Assembly (NCBI RefSeq): GCF_001907235.1
Contig: NZ_MQVS01000007.1
Coordinates: 95,068 to 159,067, forward strand
Direction of reading: 5' to 3'
DNA length: 64,000 nucleotides
Source of the DNA: Buchananella hordeovulneris
GTDB taxonomy: Bacteria; Actinomycetota; Actinomycetes; Actinomycetales; Actinomycetaceae
A program made the translations under genes and the position numbers. Of the stretch, positions 18,525 through 26,989 are shown piece after piece; within the stretch, counting starts at the first letter, position 1, and the number at the start of each line of letters is the position of its first letter. Below the pieces are notes generated by a model. It was given only the letters and a program-made list of their open reading frames with translations. It did not search any database and was not told the DNA's origin.

Positions 18525-20060
18525 ATGACCGAGAACGCTGCTCAGAGCCCCGTCGATGATGTGCCCGAACAGGTGCGGGTGCGCGCCGCTAAGCGCGAAC
18601 GTCTGTTGGCGCAGGGGGTAGAGCCCTATCCGGTGAGTGTGCCGGTAACCACCACCATTCAAGCGGTGCGACGCGACTACGGGCAGCTGGAGACCGGGCA
18701 GGAGACGGACGACGTCGTCGGCCTGGCGGGGCGCGTGATCTTCTTGCGCAACACCGGCAAGCTCTGCTTCGTGACCCTGCAGGCCGGAGACGGCACGACC
18801 CTGCAGGCCATGCTGTCGGCCGGGGAAATCGGGGCCGAGCGCCTCGCGGAATTCAAGACCGATGTCGACCTGGGGGATCACCTGTTCGTCTCCGGGCGCG
18901 TGATCTCGTCCAAGCGCGGCGAGTTGAGCGTCTTCGCCTCCACCTGGCTGCTGGCTTCCAAGGCCCTGCGGCCACTGCCGAAGACGTACGAAAACGCCGC
19001 CGGGCAGCAGGTCACCCTCAGCGAAGAACAACGGGTGCGGCGGCGCGAGCTCGACCTCATCATGCGGCCCGCCGCGCGCGACATGGTGCGCACCCGGGCC
19101 GCGGTGGTGCGTTCGCTGCGGCAGAACTTCTACGACCGGGACTATGTCGAGCTGGAGACCCCCATGCTGCAGGTGATTCACGGGGGGGCCGCTGCCCGCC
19201 CGTTCGTCACCCACATGAACGCCTTCGACATGGACCTCTACCTGCGTATCGCCACCGAGCTGTACCTGAAGCGGGCCGTGGTCGGGGGGGTCGACCGAGT
19301 GTTCGAGATCAACCGGAACTTCCGCAACGAGGGCGTGGACTCGTCGCACTCCCCAGAGTTCGCGGCCCTGGAGGCCTACGAGGCCTACAGCGACTATCAC
19401 GGCATGGCCGAACTGACCCGCAACCTCGTGCAGCGGGCGGCCCGCGATGCATTCGACCTGCCAGCGGGGCAGGAGGTCGTGCGCCTCGCCGATGGTAGCG
19501 AGTACGACCTGTCGGGAGAGTGGGACTCGATCACGCTATACGGGTCCATCTCGCAGGCCCTGGGGGAGGAAGTCACCGTGCAGACCCCGGCAGCCCAGCT
19601 GCGGGCGATCGCCGCCAAGCTGGGCATCGAGCTGCCAGACTTCGCGCTGCCCGGCAAGATCGCGGAGGAAATCTTCGAAAAGACTGTCGGGGATCACCTC
19701 TATCGCCCCACTTTCGTTTTCGACTTCCCGGAAGACACCTCCCCGCTGACCCGCGGGCACCGGCACACCCCGGGGTTGACCGAAAAGTGGGACCTGTACG
19801 TGCGCGGCTTCGAGCTGGCCACCGCCTACTCAGAGCTGGCCGACCCCGTCATTCAACGGCAGCGCTTCGAAGCCCAGGCCCTGGCCGCCGCGCAAGGTGA
19901 CCCCGAAGCCATGGTCATGGACGAGGAGTTCTTGCTGGCCATGGAGCAGGGCTTCCCGCCCAGCGGGGGAATGGGCATGGGGATCGATCGATTGCTGATG
20001 GCCCTGACCGGCTACGGCATTCGCGAGACCATCACCTTCCCATTGGTAAAACCGCTGTAG
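18525..20060 (+). CDS. lysS: Lysyl-tRNA synthetase, class II
   Basis: A 511-residue enzyme: an OB-fold anticodon-binding domain at about 60-170 (GRVIFLRNTGKLCFVTLQ) and the class II catalytic core with motif 2 FRNEGVDSSHSPEF and motif 3 GMGMGIDRLLMALTG. The motif-1 region RAAVVRSLRQNFYDRDYVELETPML is intact. ATG at 18525, 31 bp after panD, is the first start that gives the usual N-terminus. Confidence 0.97.
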   Translation: MTENAAQSPVDDVPEQVRVRAAKRERLLAQGVEPYPVSVPVTTTIQAVRRDYGQLETGQETDDVVGLAGRVIFLRNTGKLCFVTLQAGDGTTLQAMLSAGEIGAERLAEFKTDVDLGDHLFVSGRVISSKRGELSVFASTWLLASKALRPLPKTYENAAGQQVTLSEEQRVRRRELDLIMRPAARDMVRTRAAVVRSLRQNFYDRDYVELETPMLQVIHGGAAARPFVTHMNAFDMDLYLRIATELYLKRAVVGGVDRVFEINRNFRNEGVDSSHSPEFAALEAYEAYSDYHGMAELTRNLVQRAARDAFDLPAGQEVVRLADGSEYDLSGEWDSITLYGSISQALGEEVTVQTPAAQLRAIAAKLGIELPDFALPGKIAEEIFEKTVGDHLYRPTFVFDFPEDTSPLTRGHRHTPGLTEKWDLYVRGFELATAYSELADPVIQRQRFEAQALAAAQGDPEAMVMDEEFLLAMEQGFPPSGGMGMGIDRLLMALTGYGIRETITFPLVKPL

Positions 20061-20102
20061 TCCCTGCAGGCGGCGGGGCCGCCCGGCCCGGGGCGCCTCC
20101 GC

Positions 20103-20747
20103 CTAGCCCTGCGACCCCAGCAGCGCCCGCAGGGCCGCCTCAGCGGCTGGCACGTCCAAGGGGCGGCAACCGTCGGCTATCCACTGCCGCACCAGGCCGG
20201 GTTCGCGGCGGGCCAGCCGCAGGCCCCGGCGCAGCAGTTCCGGCACAGATTTGCGGGCCTCGGCCAGATCCCGCAACAGCCGGAACCAGTAATTTTTCCA
20301 CCGCGAGCGCCGAATGCAGATAGCGTCCGCCAGGATGCCCGCGGCCCGGGCGGGTGCCACCAGGCGGGAGGCAAAGATCCCCTCAGCGACGAACAGGGAG
20401 TGCTCCCCGAGCTCTAGGCGCGTGTCGCCGGTGCGGCGGGAGAGGGGGATGGAATAGATGGGGATGATGCTAGCCCCCGTGAACGCGAGCTCTGTGAGCG
20501 CTGCCAGGGCCGCCTGCGCGTCCCAGGTCTCCGGCAGGTCCCAATCGATGCGCCCGTCCGCCCCGTGCGGCAGGTGCGGGGTGGAGGCGTCCCGGTAGAA
20601 CTCATCCAACTTGACTACGGGCAGCCCCAAGCGGCGGGTGAGGGAGGTCTTGCCGCTGCCGGAAGGCCCCGCCAGCAGCACCACCCGGGCGCGGGGGGTG
20701 CGAGACGTTGGGGGAAGGTCGAAAAGCGCGTCTTGACGGGCAGGCAC
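20103..20747 (-). CDS. Uridine kinase-like P-loop protein
   Basis: A 214-residue ATP-binding protein. Walker A is LLAGPSGSGKTSLTRRLG; then VVKLDEFYRD and DWDLPETWD match the substrate pocket of the uridine/phosphoribulokinase group, and FVAEGIFAS is the Walker-B-like strand. The lid region has ICIRRSRWKNYWFRLLRD. It may phosphorylate a nucleoside, but the actinobacterial members of this group are untested as far as I know. GTG start at 20747 chosen because the frame upstream has no domain and runs toward the divergent acetyltransferase gene. Confidence 0.8.
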   Translation of the reverse strand: MPARQDALFDLPPTSRTPRARVVLLAGPSGSGKTSLTRRLGLPVVKLDEFYRDASTPHLPHGADGRIDWDLPETWDAQAALAALTELAFTGASIIPIYSIPLSRRTGDTRLELGEHSLFVAEGIFASRLVAPARAAGILADAICIRRSRWKNYWFRLLRDLAEARKSVPELLRRGLRLARREPGLVRQWIADGCRPLDVPAAEAALRALLGSQG

Positions 20748-20850
20748 CGCCCAATGGTAGCTGGGCGGCGGCGTCTTATCTGTTAGGCCCCCGCCCAGAC
20801 CGCGCCGCTGGGGCGGTACAGTGACCGAGCGGCGACAGGAAGGACGGGGC

Positions 20851-21384
20851 ATGGCGTACTATCGGCTGCGGCAAGCCAGGGTCAGCGACGTGCCGGACAT
20901 CTTGGCCCTGACCACCCCCTATGTGGAGCAAGGGGTGCTGGTGCGCAAGCCTGCGGTGGCCTACTACGAGTCGATTCAAGAGTTCCTGGTGGCCCTGCAC
21001 GCAGAACAGCTAGTGGGGTGCGGGGCATTGCACGTCATGTGGCAAGGCCTGGCGGAGATTCGTACGCTTGCGGTGGATCCGGCCTGGCGTGGGCGGGGGG
21101 TGGGGGACGCCCTCGTGGCGGCTCTCCTGGCGCGGGCGCGCGGGCTCGAAGTGGACAAAGTGTTCTGCCTGACCTTTGAAACGGCCTTTTTTGCCCGGCA
21201 CGGGTTTGTGGAGATTAGCGCCCCGCCCGTAGATGCCGACACTTTCGCTCAGCTCACGCGGTCGCCGGACCTGGGGGTGGGACAGTTCTTAGACCTCGAA
21301 CAGTTGCGTCCCAATACTCTGGGCAATACCCGCATGCTCGCGCACCTGCGGCCGACTCCCCGCGCCCCGCAGCCCGCCCAGTAG
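20851..21384 (+). CDS. argA: Amino-acid N-acetyltransferase (short ArgA type, GNAT)
   Basis: A 177-residue GNAT-fold enzyme, close to the stand-alone short N-acetylglutamate synthases of actinobacteria: RLRQARVSDVPDILALTTPYVEQGVLV, then EIRTLAVDPAWRGRGVGDALVAALL (acetyl-CoA loop) and FCLTFETAFFARHGFVEI. It would start arginine synthesis from glutamate and acetyl-CoA. ATG at 20851 follows GGAAGGAC. Monocistronic with its own terminator. Confidence 0.82.
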   Translation: MAYYRLRQARVSDVPDILALTTPYVEQGVLVRKPAVAYYESIQEFLVALHAEQLVGCGALHVMWQGLAEIRTLAVDPAWRGRGVGDALVAALLARARGLEVDKVFCLTFETAFFARHGFVEISAPPVDADTFAQLTRSPDLGVGQFLDLEQLRPNTLGNTRMLAHLRPTPRAPQPAQ

Positions 21385-21399
21385 GGGACTGCGGCACGC

Positions 21400-21446
21400 A
21401 AGCGGCGGGGTCGGGGTGCTTTGGGCCCCGACCCCGCCGCTTTGTT
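21400..21446 (+). terminator. Bidirectional terminator, 17-bp stem
   Basis: Perfect 17-bp arms (AAGCGGCGGGGTCGGGG and complement), 9-nt loop, followed by TTGTTT. It separates the convergent acetyltransferase and lipoprotein genes. Confidence 0.9.
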
Positions 21447-21847
21447 TACTTGCGGGTGATGGTCAGGGCCAGGCCAGTGTCTTCCTGCACTGTCCATTTG
21501 GCCTGCCCGCCCTCCCACTCGGCGGTCTGTTCCTCTGCCGACGGCCGGGACTCCAGAATCTGGGTGATGGTGTCCTTCGGCGCCTTCAGCATCGTCAGGG
21601 CGCACTCCAGTCCCGAGGGCTCCACGCCTGGGTCCTCCTCGGCGCTGCCGATGCCGTCGATGGTCAGAGTTTTGGTGTCCTCAGACACCTGGAAGGCGTC
21701 GCCCGCCCCCTTGGCACACACATCGGCGATAGCTTTGCTGGACATGCCCGTCGGGGCAGCCGACGAGTCTTCGCCGCAGGCAGCCACTGCCAGCAAGCAG
21801 GCCCCGGTGACCAGGACCCCAAAGAACCGAGAAGTAGCGTTACGCAT
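21446..21847 (-). CDS. Putative lipoprotein
   Basis: A 133-residue exported protein with a lipoprotein signal peptide (MRNATSRFFGVLVTGACLLAVAAC), lipobox AVAAC at about 20-24, then a small domain ending KWTVQEDTGLALTITRK. No family recognised. It is alone, between a terminator and a divergent-promoter region. Confidence 0.8.
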   Translation of the reverse strand: MRNATSRFFGVLVTGACLLAVAACGEDSSAAPTGMSSKAIADVCAKGAGDAFQVSEDTKTLTIDGIGSAEEDPGVEPSGLECALTMLKAPKDTITQILESRPSAEEQTAEWEGGQAKWTVQEDTGLALTITRK

Positions 21848-21956
21848 AGTTCACTTTCTGCGATAGGACTTGTGGATCCAGGGTAACAGGCACGCCCGAA
21901 CCGCCCGGTGCCGAGCCGGGCAAGCGGCTTGTCGCGCGGTGGCGACAGCGTGGGAT

Positions 21957-22541
21957 TTAGATGAACTCCGTTGGGTCAAAGTCAGCCAGCGGGATGATCT
22001 TCACCCGCGGGAGCGGTTCCTTAAAGGCGTGAATATCGTGCTCGATATCGTAGACCTGCAGTCCCTGCTCCGTGAGGGCGGCCAAGTGCGAATTAAGGTA
22101 TTCGCGGAAACAGATAACCCCCACGTTGCGACCGGAGGCCAGTAGCCGTTCTAGCTGGGGAATGAAATCGCCGTCGTGACTGGCGAGCAGGACATCGCCT
22201 TCCGGCAGGTCCGCGATCGCGTTCAGTGTCCGCTGAATACCGATGTCAACGACCTTTTCTGGCCCCACACCAGACAGGGGCACCGGCCGGTAGTCCATTG
22301 CTAGCAGCGCCTGCACGAAGTTCATTGGCAACGAGCCGGAGGTCGCGTTCAAGAAGAACAGAGCCTTAGATTCTTCGGCGGGCATGCCGCCGGTGGTCGC
22401 TACGCCATCTTCTTCATCAATAAAGGTGCGAACCCGGTCCCACCGGGGCCGTTCGCTGGGCTCGGGCCGTCGCCCGAGGACGCTCATGCCGAGCGTGGCG
22501 TCGATGTTCTCGCCATCGACCAGCAAATAAGTGCGAGACAT
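21957..22541 (-). CDS. NYN-domain (PIN-like) putative ribonuclease
   Basis: A 194-residue protein with the NYN core: LLVDGENID at 7-15, EKVVDIGIQRTLNAI in the middle and VLLASHDGDFIPQLERLLASG, which supply the acidic metal cluster of PIN-like nucleases. Related to LabA/DUF88 proteins that process or degrade RNA. The NYN acidic positions look intact, so it may be active. Target unknown. Monocistronic; a promoter probably lies in 22542-22638. Confidence 0.87.
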   Translation of the reverse strand: MSRTYLLVDGENIDATLGMSVLGRRPEPSERPRWDRVRTFIDEEDGVATTGGMPAEESKALFFLNATSGSLPMNFVQALLAMDYRPVPLSGVGPEKVVDIGIQRTLNAIADLPEGDVLLASHDGDFIPQLERLLASGRNVGVICFREYLNSHLAALTEQGLQVYDIEHDIHAFKEPLPRVKIIPLADFDPTEFI

Positions 22542-22638
22542 GGGGCCACTCTATAGCGCCCATTGCGGTCCTCGGGCCGCTCCCGTAACCCGTGGAACAA
22601 AAAGTGTCCAAGCCGCAGACTGGACAGTGGCGGGCAAA

Positions 22639-22670
22639 AGGGTGGGCTGGGCCGTGGCCCAGCCCACCCT
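22639..22670 (-). terminator. Terminator of the TPM-pspA unit
   Basis: Perfect 13-bp arms GGTGGGCTGGGCC / GGCCCAGCCCACC around GT; on the minus strand the stem is followed by CTTTTG. It lies just after the pspA stop. Confidence 0.88.
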
Positions 22671-22687
22671 GCGAGGGGAACTCGCGC

Positions 22688-23404
22688 TTAGCTCTGTTCC
22701 TTCAGCGCCCGCAAACGCGCCTCGATTTCGGTCTCGCGTCCGTAGTCGCGCAGCTCGTCGAACTGGGCGTCCAGGGAATCGGCAGCCAACTCCGCCTGCC
22801 CAGCCACCAAGGCCTCCTCACGGCGCACCCGCTCTTCAAAACGGGAGATTTCCGAGGTCGGGTCGAGCACCGAGATGGAGCCAATGGCCTGCTGCACCGA
22901 CTTTTGGGCGGCCGCGGTCTTCTGCCGCGCCACCAGCTGGTCCCGCTTCGACTTCAGCTCGTCGAGCTTGCCGCGCATCTGCTGCAGACCACCCTTGAGC
23001 TTGTCGACGACCTCCCGCTGGGAGGCAATCATCGGCTCGGAGGCCTTGGCTTCGTTCTCGAACGTGATCTGCTTGCCCAAAGCCACCTTGGCCAGGCTGT
23101 CGAACTTCTCCGCCCCCGCGGTGTCGCCCTGGGCCCGCAGCGCCTCAGCCTTCTGGGAGGCGGCCAGTGCCTTGGCCCCCCACTCGGCGGCGGCGGCCAC
23201 ATCGGCGGCGTGGTCCTGCTCAGCCAGGCGCAGGTTCCCGATCGTCTGGGCGACCGCGTTCTCCGCCTCTGCAATCGAGTTGGTGTAGTCACGCACCAGT
23301 TGGTCGAGCATCTTTTGCGGGTCCTCAGCCCGATCGAGGAGCGCGTTGATGTTGGCCTTCGTGAGCTGCGCAATGCGGCCGAGAATGGACTGCTTTTCCG
23401 CCAT
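22688..23404 (-). CDS. pspA: PspA/IM30 family membrane-stress protein
   Basis: A 238-residue all-helical protein. The N-terminal amphipathic helix and the IM30 core (ILGRIAQLTKANINALLDRAEDPQKMLDQL, VRDYTNSIAEAENAVA) are typical; coiled coils run from about 25 to 190. These proteins coat stressed inner membranes, related to ESCRT-III. ATG at 23404 preceded by GGAGGTC. The gene upstream on the same strand encodes a TPM-domain protein, a frequent partner of PspA. Confidence 0.94.
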   Translation of the reverse strand: MAEKQSILGRIAQLTKANINALLDRAEDPQKMLDQLVRDYTNSIAEAENAVAQTIGNLRLAEQDHAADVAAAAEWGAKALAASQKAEALRAQGDTAGAEKFDSLAKVALGKQITFENEAKASEPMIASQREVVDKLKGGLQQMRGKLDELKSKRDQLVARQKTAAAQKSVQQAIGSISVLDPTSEISRFEERVRREEALVAGQAELAADSLDAQFDELRDYGRETEIEARLRALKEQS

Positions 23405-23566
23405 GTTGACCTCCGGCGTTGTTGGAACGGACCCAGTGTCCTGATGGTTGTAATTGTGGAGTAAAGCCCCGCCGCGCACCAGATTTTTCGCGCCACGGCT
23501 GTTGCGCCTGGCGCGAACGGCTCCGGCCCCGGGAAGTGGCTGAGCGGGCGCGCCAGGCGCGGCCGC

Positions 23567-25627
23567 TCAGAACGAACCGCCCGAACCTCGGGTGCCACCG
23601 CCGAAGCCACCGCCGCTAAATCCGCCGCCGAAACCGCCCCCGCCGCTAAATCCGCCGCCGCGGCGTGAACCGCCCCACGAGCCGGAACTGCCCCAGCTAC
23701 CGCTGCTGCGCCAGCCACCCGAGCCCCCCATGTTGGACAGGATGCCGCCCAGGATGAGGCTGGTGAGGTCGATGCCCCCACCGGACGAACCGGAGTGCCC
23801 CCCAAAGCTGTTGATGTCATCGACCAACTGCGAACGGGCCTGATGGACGAGCGCCTCGGCGGTGGAGAGGTAGACACTGGCCTGATCCGGAGACTGTTTG
23901 GCAGCGTGCTCCGCCCTGCCCAATTCCGTTTGGGCGCGGGCCACCAGATCGCGCACCGCGTGGGTCGCCCCGCCCCGGTGGGTGGAGATGTCGCGCTCCA
24001 GCTGTTCCAGGGCGGCCCGGCACCGCTCCAGGCGCGGGCGCAGGCGCGCTGCCGCCCGCTGCGCCACTTCGTCGGCCTGCCGCGCCGGGGCCAGCGCCAG
24101 ATCAAGCGCCTCCTCAGCGGCCGCCAGCTCTGCCAAGGCCGCCAGCGGGTCCCCGCCCTGCAAGGACGCTTGCCCGTCCTTAATCGCGGTCCGGGCTCGC
24201 TGCGTGAGCGCCGCAAAGCCCTCCTGACCGGGCACCAGCCGCTCGACGTCGGCCAGGTCGGAAGACAACGAGGCGACCGCGCGCGCCATCTCCCCGGCGG
24301 CGTTGGCTAGCCGCTCGCGGGCCACCGCCACACTCTCCAACAAAGTGCGGGCCTGGGTGAGGGCGCGCTCGGCAATGTGTTCGTACTCGATGGCCTCGTT
24401 TTTCTGCTGCTGGGCCGCCGCCTGCCGCGCCTGCTCCAGGGCCTGCTCCGCCGCGTCCAGCCGGGCCAAAGCCTCGGCGGGGGCACTGCTGACAGACACC
24501 AGCGCGCCGGGCGAGTACTGCGCCTGCAGCTCGCTCAGCTGCGCCTGCGCCACCCCGTTCTTGGCCCGCGCCTCCCGAACCAGCTCAGCGGTGCGCTCGA
24601 TGACCTGCGGCAGGTTAGTGTGCAGGGCCCGCAGGCGGGCAAACTCTTCCTCGTGCTGCTGCAACTCGGCCAGCGCCTCCTGGGACAGGGACCGCACCTT
24701 CTCGATCTGCCCGGCCTCCACAGCCCCCGCTTGGAGCGGATCGACCGTCTCCAACTGCCGCCGGATTCCGTAGGCCTCCGCCAGGCGTGCCTCGGCCTTC
24801 TTGAGTGCCTGCAGGAAACGGTCGGTGTCCAATTCGCCGAATTGAGCCCGAGCAAACTCGTACTCTTCCTTCCCAGTGCGCACGGCGTCGTCGGCTGCCA
24901 CCAGTTCCCGCGTCGCCTGCTCTAGGTGCTGCGGGAACGACAACCGTCCCGGCCCGCTGGGCCCACCCGCGCCCGCTGACTTCTTCTTGCGACGCCAGAC
25001 GTAGACGGTGCCCGCCAACGCCGCGCCCCCGGCACCTACCAGGGCAATGGGTGCCAGCGCATCCAAGTCGCTGTCACTGTCCCGGCTGGCACTGCCACGT
25101 TCCTCGTCCCGGTCATCGTCGTCGTAGTCAGTGCGCCGCCCACTCAGCTCGCTGGCTAGCGCCTGCCCCAAAGACACCAGCGCACTGTCCCAGTCGGCGT
25201 TCCGCAGGTGGGGGCGAACGTCGTTGTTGAGCAGGCTGTCGATCCGCTCGTTGCTCAGGGGCACCCCGTCTCCGGGCATGAGGAAATACTGGCGATCCTC
25301 CACCGCCAGCGCGAAGACGGCCGCGTTAGCCCCCAGCCCGGTCCGTTGGGCCGTCTGCAGGGACCAGCTGCGCGGCTCGGTGCCGTCAAAGGAATTGACG
25401 ACGACGATGTGCAGGTTGACTCCGGCATCGGTGGCCTGCGCTATCGCCTGCCGTACCTCCGTCTCGTCACGCACCACCCCGGCGAGGTCGGTCAGCTGGT
25501 CAGTCAGCGCCACGGGCGCCTCCAAGGAGACGGTGGGTGCAGGTGGCAGAGCAAGAGCGGACGTGGGCAGGGCAGCGCCGACGCAGACAAGCGCAGCGAC
25601 AGCAGCCAGACGGGTAACGAGCTTCAT
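23567..25627 (-). CDS. TPM-domain membrane protein with coiled coil and Gly-rich tail
   Basis: A 686-residue protein. Residues 1-27 are a signal peptide ending ALALP; about 36-165 is a TPM domain (LTDLAGVVRDETEVRQAIAQ, MPGDGVPLSNERID); 167-186 is acidic (YDDDDRDEE); 187-207 is a transmembrane helix; 225-600 is long helix with many Ala/Glu/Gln; the last 50 residues are a Gly/Ser/Trp-rich tail (SSGSWGGSRRGGGFSGGGGF). The TPM domain lies outside the membrane and the coil inside. In other actinobacteria such proteins sit beside pspA and respond to envelope stress. Confidence 0.88.
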   Translation of the reverse strand: MKLVTRLAAVAALVCVGAALPTSALALPPAPTVSLEAPVALTDQLTDLAGVVRDETEVRQAIAQATDAGVNLHIVVVNSFDGTEPRSWSLQTAQRTGLGANAAVFALAVEDRQYFLMPGDGVPLSNERIDSLLNNDVRPHLRNADWDSALVSLGQALASELSGRRTDYDDDDRDEERGSASRDSDSDLDALAPIALVGAGGAALAGTVYVWRRKKKSAGAGGPSGPGRLSFPQHLEQATRELVAADDAVRTGKEEYEFARAQFGELDTDRFLQALKKAEARLAEAYGIRRQLETVDPLQAGAVEAGQIEKVRSLSQEALAELQQHEEEFARLRALHTNLPQVIERTAELVREARAKNGVAQAQLSELQAQYSPGALVSVSSAPAEALARLDAAEQALEQARQAAAQQQKNEAIEYEHIAERALTQARTLLESVAVARERLANAAGEMARAVASLSSDLADVERLVPGQEGFAALTQRARTAIKDGQASLQGGDPLAALAELAAAEEALDLALAPARQADEVAQRAAARLRPRLERCRAALEQLERDISTHRGGATHAVRDLVARAQTELGRAEHAAKQSPDQASVYLSTAEALVHQARSQLVDDINSFGGHSGSSGGGIDLTSLILGGILSNMGGSGGWRSSGSWGSSGSWGGSRRGGGFSGGGGFGGGFSGGGFGGGTRGSGGSF

Positions 25628-25770
25628 ATCAGTGAATCATTCCTTGGGCACCCGGCTCGTGGCAACGGGCTGCGGGAGTTCGTGCCGTACTCGGGCGGCC
25701 GGTAGACTGGTGCGACTGCCATTTTTGGGAAAGTAGGGGTCCCGCGTGCGGGAGCGGGAAAGGAGTCGGC

Positions 25771-26145
25771 GTGCCCACAGGCAAGGTCAAGTGGTTTGAT
25801 CCGGAGCGGGGATTTGGATTTGTGACGGGGGACGATGGTGTCGAGGCCTACCTGCGCGACTCCTGCCTGCCGCAGGGGGTGACGACGCTCGCCGCCGGCA
25901 CGCGGGTCGAATATTCGATCGCTGACGGGCGACGGGGGCCGCAGGTGCTCACCCTGCAGGTGCTGGGTGGGGGCGCGGCGCCCCGTGCCCGCCGGGTGCG
26001 GCCAGAGACCATGGCGGAACGGGTGGAGTCGCTCATCAAGGTGCTCGACGACGCCTCCACGAGCCTGCAGCGGGGGCGCTACCCGGAAAACTCCCGCAAG
26101 GTTGCCGCCGTTTTGCGGGCGGTGGCAGACGGCTTCGACGCGTAG
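25771..26145 (+). CDS. cspB: Cold-shock protein, CspB-like with C-terminal extension
   Basis: A 124-residue protein: a cold-shock domain (1-66) with RNP1-like GFGFVTGDD and KVKWFDPERG; the RNP2 position reads AYLRDSCL, weaker than the usual VFVHxSAL, as in other extended actinobacterial CspB proteins. The remaining 55 residues (TMAERVESLIKVLDDASTSL) are helical and of unknown role. Starts at a GTG. DUF3027 follows 9 bp downstream. Confidence 0.85.
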   Translation: MPTGKVKWFDPERGFGFVTGDDGVEAYLRDSCLPQGVTTLAAGTRVEYSIADGRRGPQVLTLQVLGGGAAPRARRVRPETMAERVESLIKVLDDASTSLQRGRYPENSRKVAAVLRAVADGFDA

Positions 26146-26154
26146 GGTGGCCCT

Positions 26155-26925
26155 GTGGCGACAAAAAGGAAAGATCCGGTCCTCAGTGGGGCTCTCGATT
26201 TTGCGCGGCAGGCAGCCCTGCAGCTGGCCCCGGCGTCTGACATCGGCGACCACGTCGGCGTGGTGGTGGAGGCCGACCGGCTGGTGACCCATCGCTTTGC
26301 CTGCCTCAAGCCCGGCTACGTTGGCTGGAACTGGGCGGTGACCCTGGCGCGCGTGCCGCGGGGGCGCACCGCCACCGTGTGCGAGGTGGCCCTGGTGCCG
26401 GGGGAGGGCGCCCTGTTGGCTCCGCAGTGGGTGCCGTGGAAAGAACGCTTGCGCCCGGGCGACTTGGCCCGCGCCGACGTGTTACCAACCGCCGTGGACG
26501 ACACCCGCTTGGAAACCGTCGAAGTGGCTGCGGCCCGCGCGGCCCGCGAGTCGCTGGGCAGCCAGTTGCCGGAAGAGCTGGCGGCGGTAGCCGAGCGGCC
26601 GCGTGTCTTGTCGCCGCTGGGGCGCTCGCTGGTGGCGCAACGTTGGTACGACTCCGAGCGGGGTCCAAGCGGGCGGCCCCGGGGCACCCCCAATTGTGGC
26701 TCGTGCGGTTTCCTGCTGCCGCTGGCGGGCACGGTGGGCAGCACTTTTGGGGTGTGCGGCAACGAGTGGGCGGCCGACGACGGGCGGGCAGTGGCCTTGG
26801 ATCATGGTTGCGGCGCACACTCCCAGGTCGAGGCCGACGACGACGGGGAAGACGACTGGCCGATCACCCCGCCCCGGGTCAATGAGCTGGATCTGGAGGT
26901 GGTGGAGCTGCAGGCGGGGGAGTGA
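26155..26925 (+). CDS. DUF3027 protein
   Basis: A 256-residue actinobacterial protein of unknown function. The conserved core is YVGWNWAVTLARVPR, LLAPQWVPWKERLRPGDL and a Cys-rich segment CGSCGFLLPLAGTVGSTFGVCGNEW plus HGCGAHSQ, which has the spacing of a metal-binding site. The pairing with cspB is conserved in the phylum. GTG start. No membrane or signal segments. Confidence 0.85.
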   Translation: MATKRKDPVLSGALDFARQAALQLAPASDIGDHVGVVVEADRLVTHRFACLKPGYVGWNWAVTLARVPRGRTATVCEVALVPGEGALLAPQWVPWKERLRPGDLARADVLPTAVDDTRLETVEVAAARAARESLGSQLPEELAAVAERPRVLSPLGRSLVAQRWYDSERGPSGRPRGTPNCGSCGFLLPLAGTVGSTFGVCGNEWAADDGRAVALDHGCGAHSQVEADDDGEDDWPITPPRVNELDLEVVELQAGE

Positions 26926-26989
26926 ATCTAGCCACTTCGGTCCGGTCCGCAGCTGTTGTTGGTCTTCGCTGCTGGCAGAATAGGGGCAC